DNA from: an uncultured Collinsella sp.
GTDB taxonomy: Bacteria; Actinomycetota; Coriobacteriia; Coriobacteriales; Coriobacteriaceae
Assembly (NCBI GenBank): GCA_938023905.1
Contig: CALJCO010000034.1
Coordinates: forward strand, 1 to 13,636
Reading direction: 5' to 3'
Length of the DNA stretch: 13,636 bases
Part shown: positions 13,519 through 13,636 of the stretch, one piece after another
How the letters are laid out: each line of letters opens with the position of its first letter
Numbering within the stretch: position 1 is the stretch's first letter
The notes under the pieces: model-generated
What the model saw: the letters and a program-made list of their open reading frames with translations, nothing else
The model's database searches: none
Told to the model about the DNA's origin: nothing
Translations under genes and position numbers: made by a program

Positions 13519-13583
13519 TAATGTGACGGCAGGGAGGGTCTCCGGGGCTGAGGGCGGGGGTTAAGTTTGTCGCGAGTTCCGCA

Positions 13584-13620
13584 CGCAAAGGAAAGCACTT
13601 AATGTGCTTTCCGTCTTGCG
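13584..13620. repeat. Perfect hairpin GGAAAGCAC-TTAAT-GTGCTTTCC
   Basis: Nine perfect pairs (13590-13598 with 13604-13612) surround a 5-nt loop, flanked by CGCAA and TTGCG (13584-13588, 13616-13620). It may be a terminator for a gene beyond the window or a repeat element. The GGAAAG/CTTTCC arm core is shared with the array at 151-322. Confidence 0.6.
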
Positions 13621-13636
13621 CAGGACTGTAGAGCAG

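Larger units (their letters stand above)
13430..13636 (-). other. Possible partial minus-strand reading frame running off the window
   Basis: Read from the window end, one minus-strand frame stays open for 68 codons and stops with TGA at 13432-13430, just before the bidirectional terminator. The translation (for example QPVLRACAAARLARVLLGG) matches no family I recognise. In GC-rich DNA this length is easily random, and the frame runs through a perfect hairpin at 13590-13612, which argues against coding. Sequence beyond the window would decide. Confidence 0.2.

Noticed and set aside
13430..13636. Known structured RNA (SRP RNA, tmRNA, RNase P, 6S)
   Set aside because: None of their conserved sequence elements was recognised; only generic GC-rich pairing is present.

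Overview
The window is GC-rich with strong Shine-Dalgarno sites and compact, mostly co-directional genes. Two LytS/LytR-type two-component systems, a UMF1-type transporter and a cytoplasmic zinc phospholipase C-like protein together suggest a gut Coriobacteriia actinobacterium, most plausibly Collinsella. That assignment rests on overall impression; there is no marker gene here to prove it.

Layout. Positions 1-395 are non-coding and hold an unusual array of inverted repeats with an exact 62-bp period (151-322). One minus-strand gene follows (396-1430): a membrane-anchored C39-like cysteine peptidase with a long disordered N-terminus. A 361-bp divergent intergenic region separates it from a long plus-strand stretch: APC amino-acid/amine permease (1792-3243), metal-dependent amidohydrolase of the dipeptidase/imidazolonepropionase-like group (3375-4652), LytS-type sensor kinase 1 (4764-6155), LytTR response regulator 1 (6191-6925), zinc-dependent phospholipase C-family protein (7018-7962), UMF1/Atg22-like MFS transporter (8064-9323), GT-A glycosyltransferase (9495-10682), LytS-type sensor kinase 2 (10679-12022, overlapping the glycosyltransferase by 4 bp), LytTR response regulator 2 (12095-12811), and a YfcE/MJ0936-type metallophosphoesterase (12907-13374). 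The last 260 bp hold a bidirectional terminator, GC-rich secondary structure and a hairpin, with at most a doubtful partial frame on the minus strand.

How they may work together. The permease and amidohydrolase look like an uptake-and-hydrolysis pair for a peptide- or amide-type nutrient. Kinase 1 and regulator 1 sit directly behind them, as transporter-linked LytS/LytR systems often do, so local control is a reasonable inference. The second two-component system is a clear paralogue of the first but is translationally coupled to a glycosyltransferase, which points to a surface-glycan or envelope role. Both kinases lack the usual multi-pass 5TM-LYT sensor; each has two membrane helices and a GAF-like domain. 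The shared design and close location raise the questions of cross-talk and of what ligand this reduced sensor detects.

No mobile element, CRISPR array, tRNA or rRNA gene was recognised. The most unusual non-coding signals are the 62-bp-period inverted-repeat array, the palindrome/hairpin pair before kinase 1, and a terminator-like hairpin in the glycosyltransferase leader.
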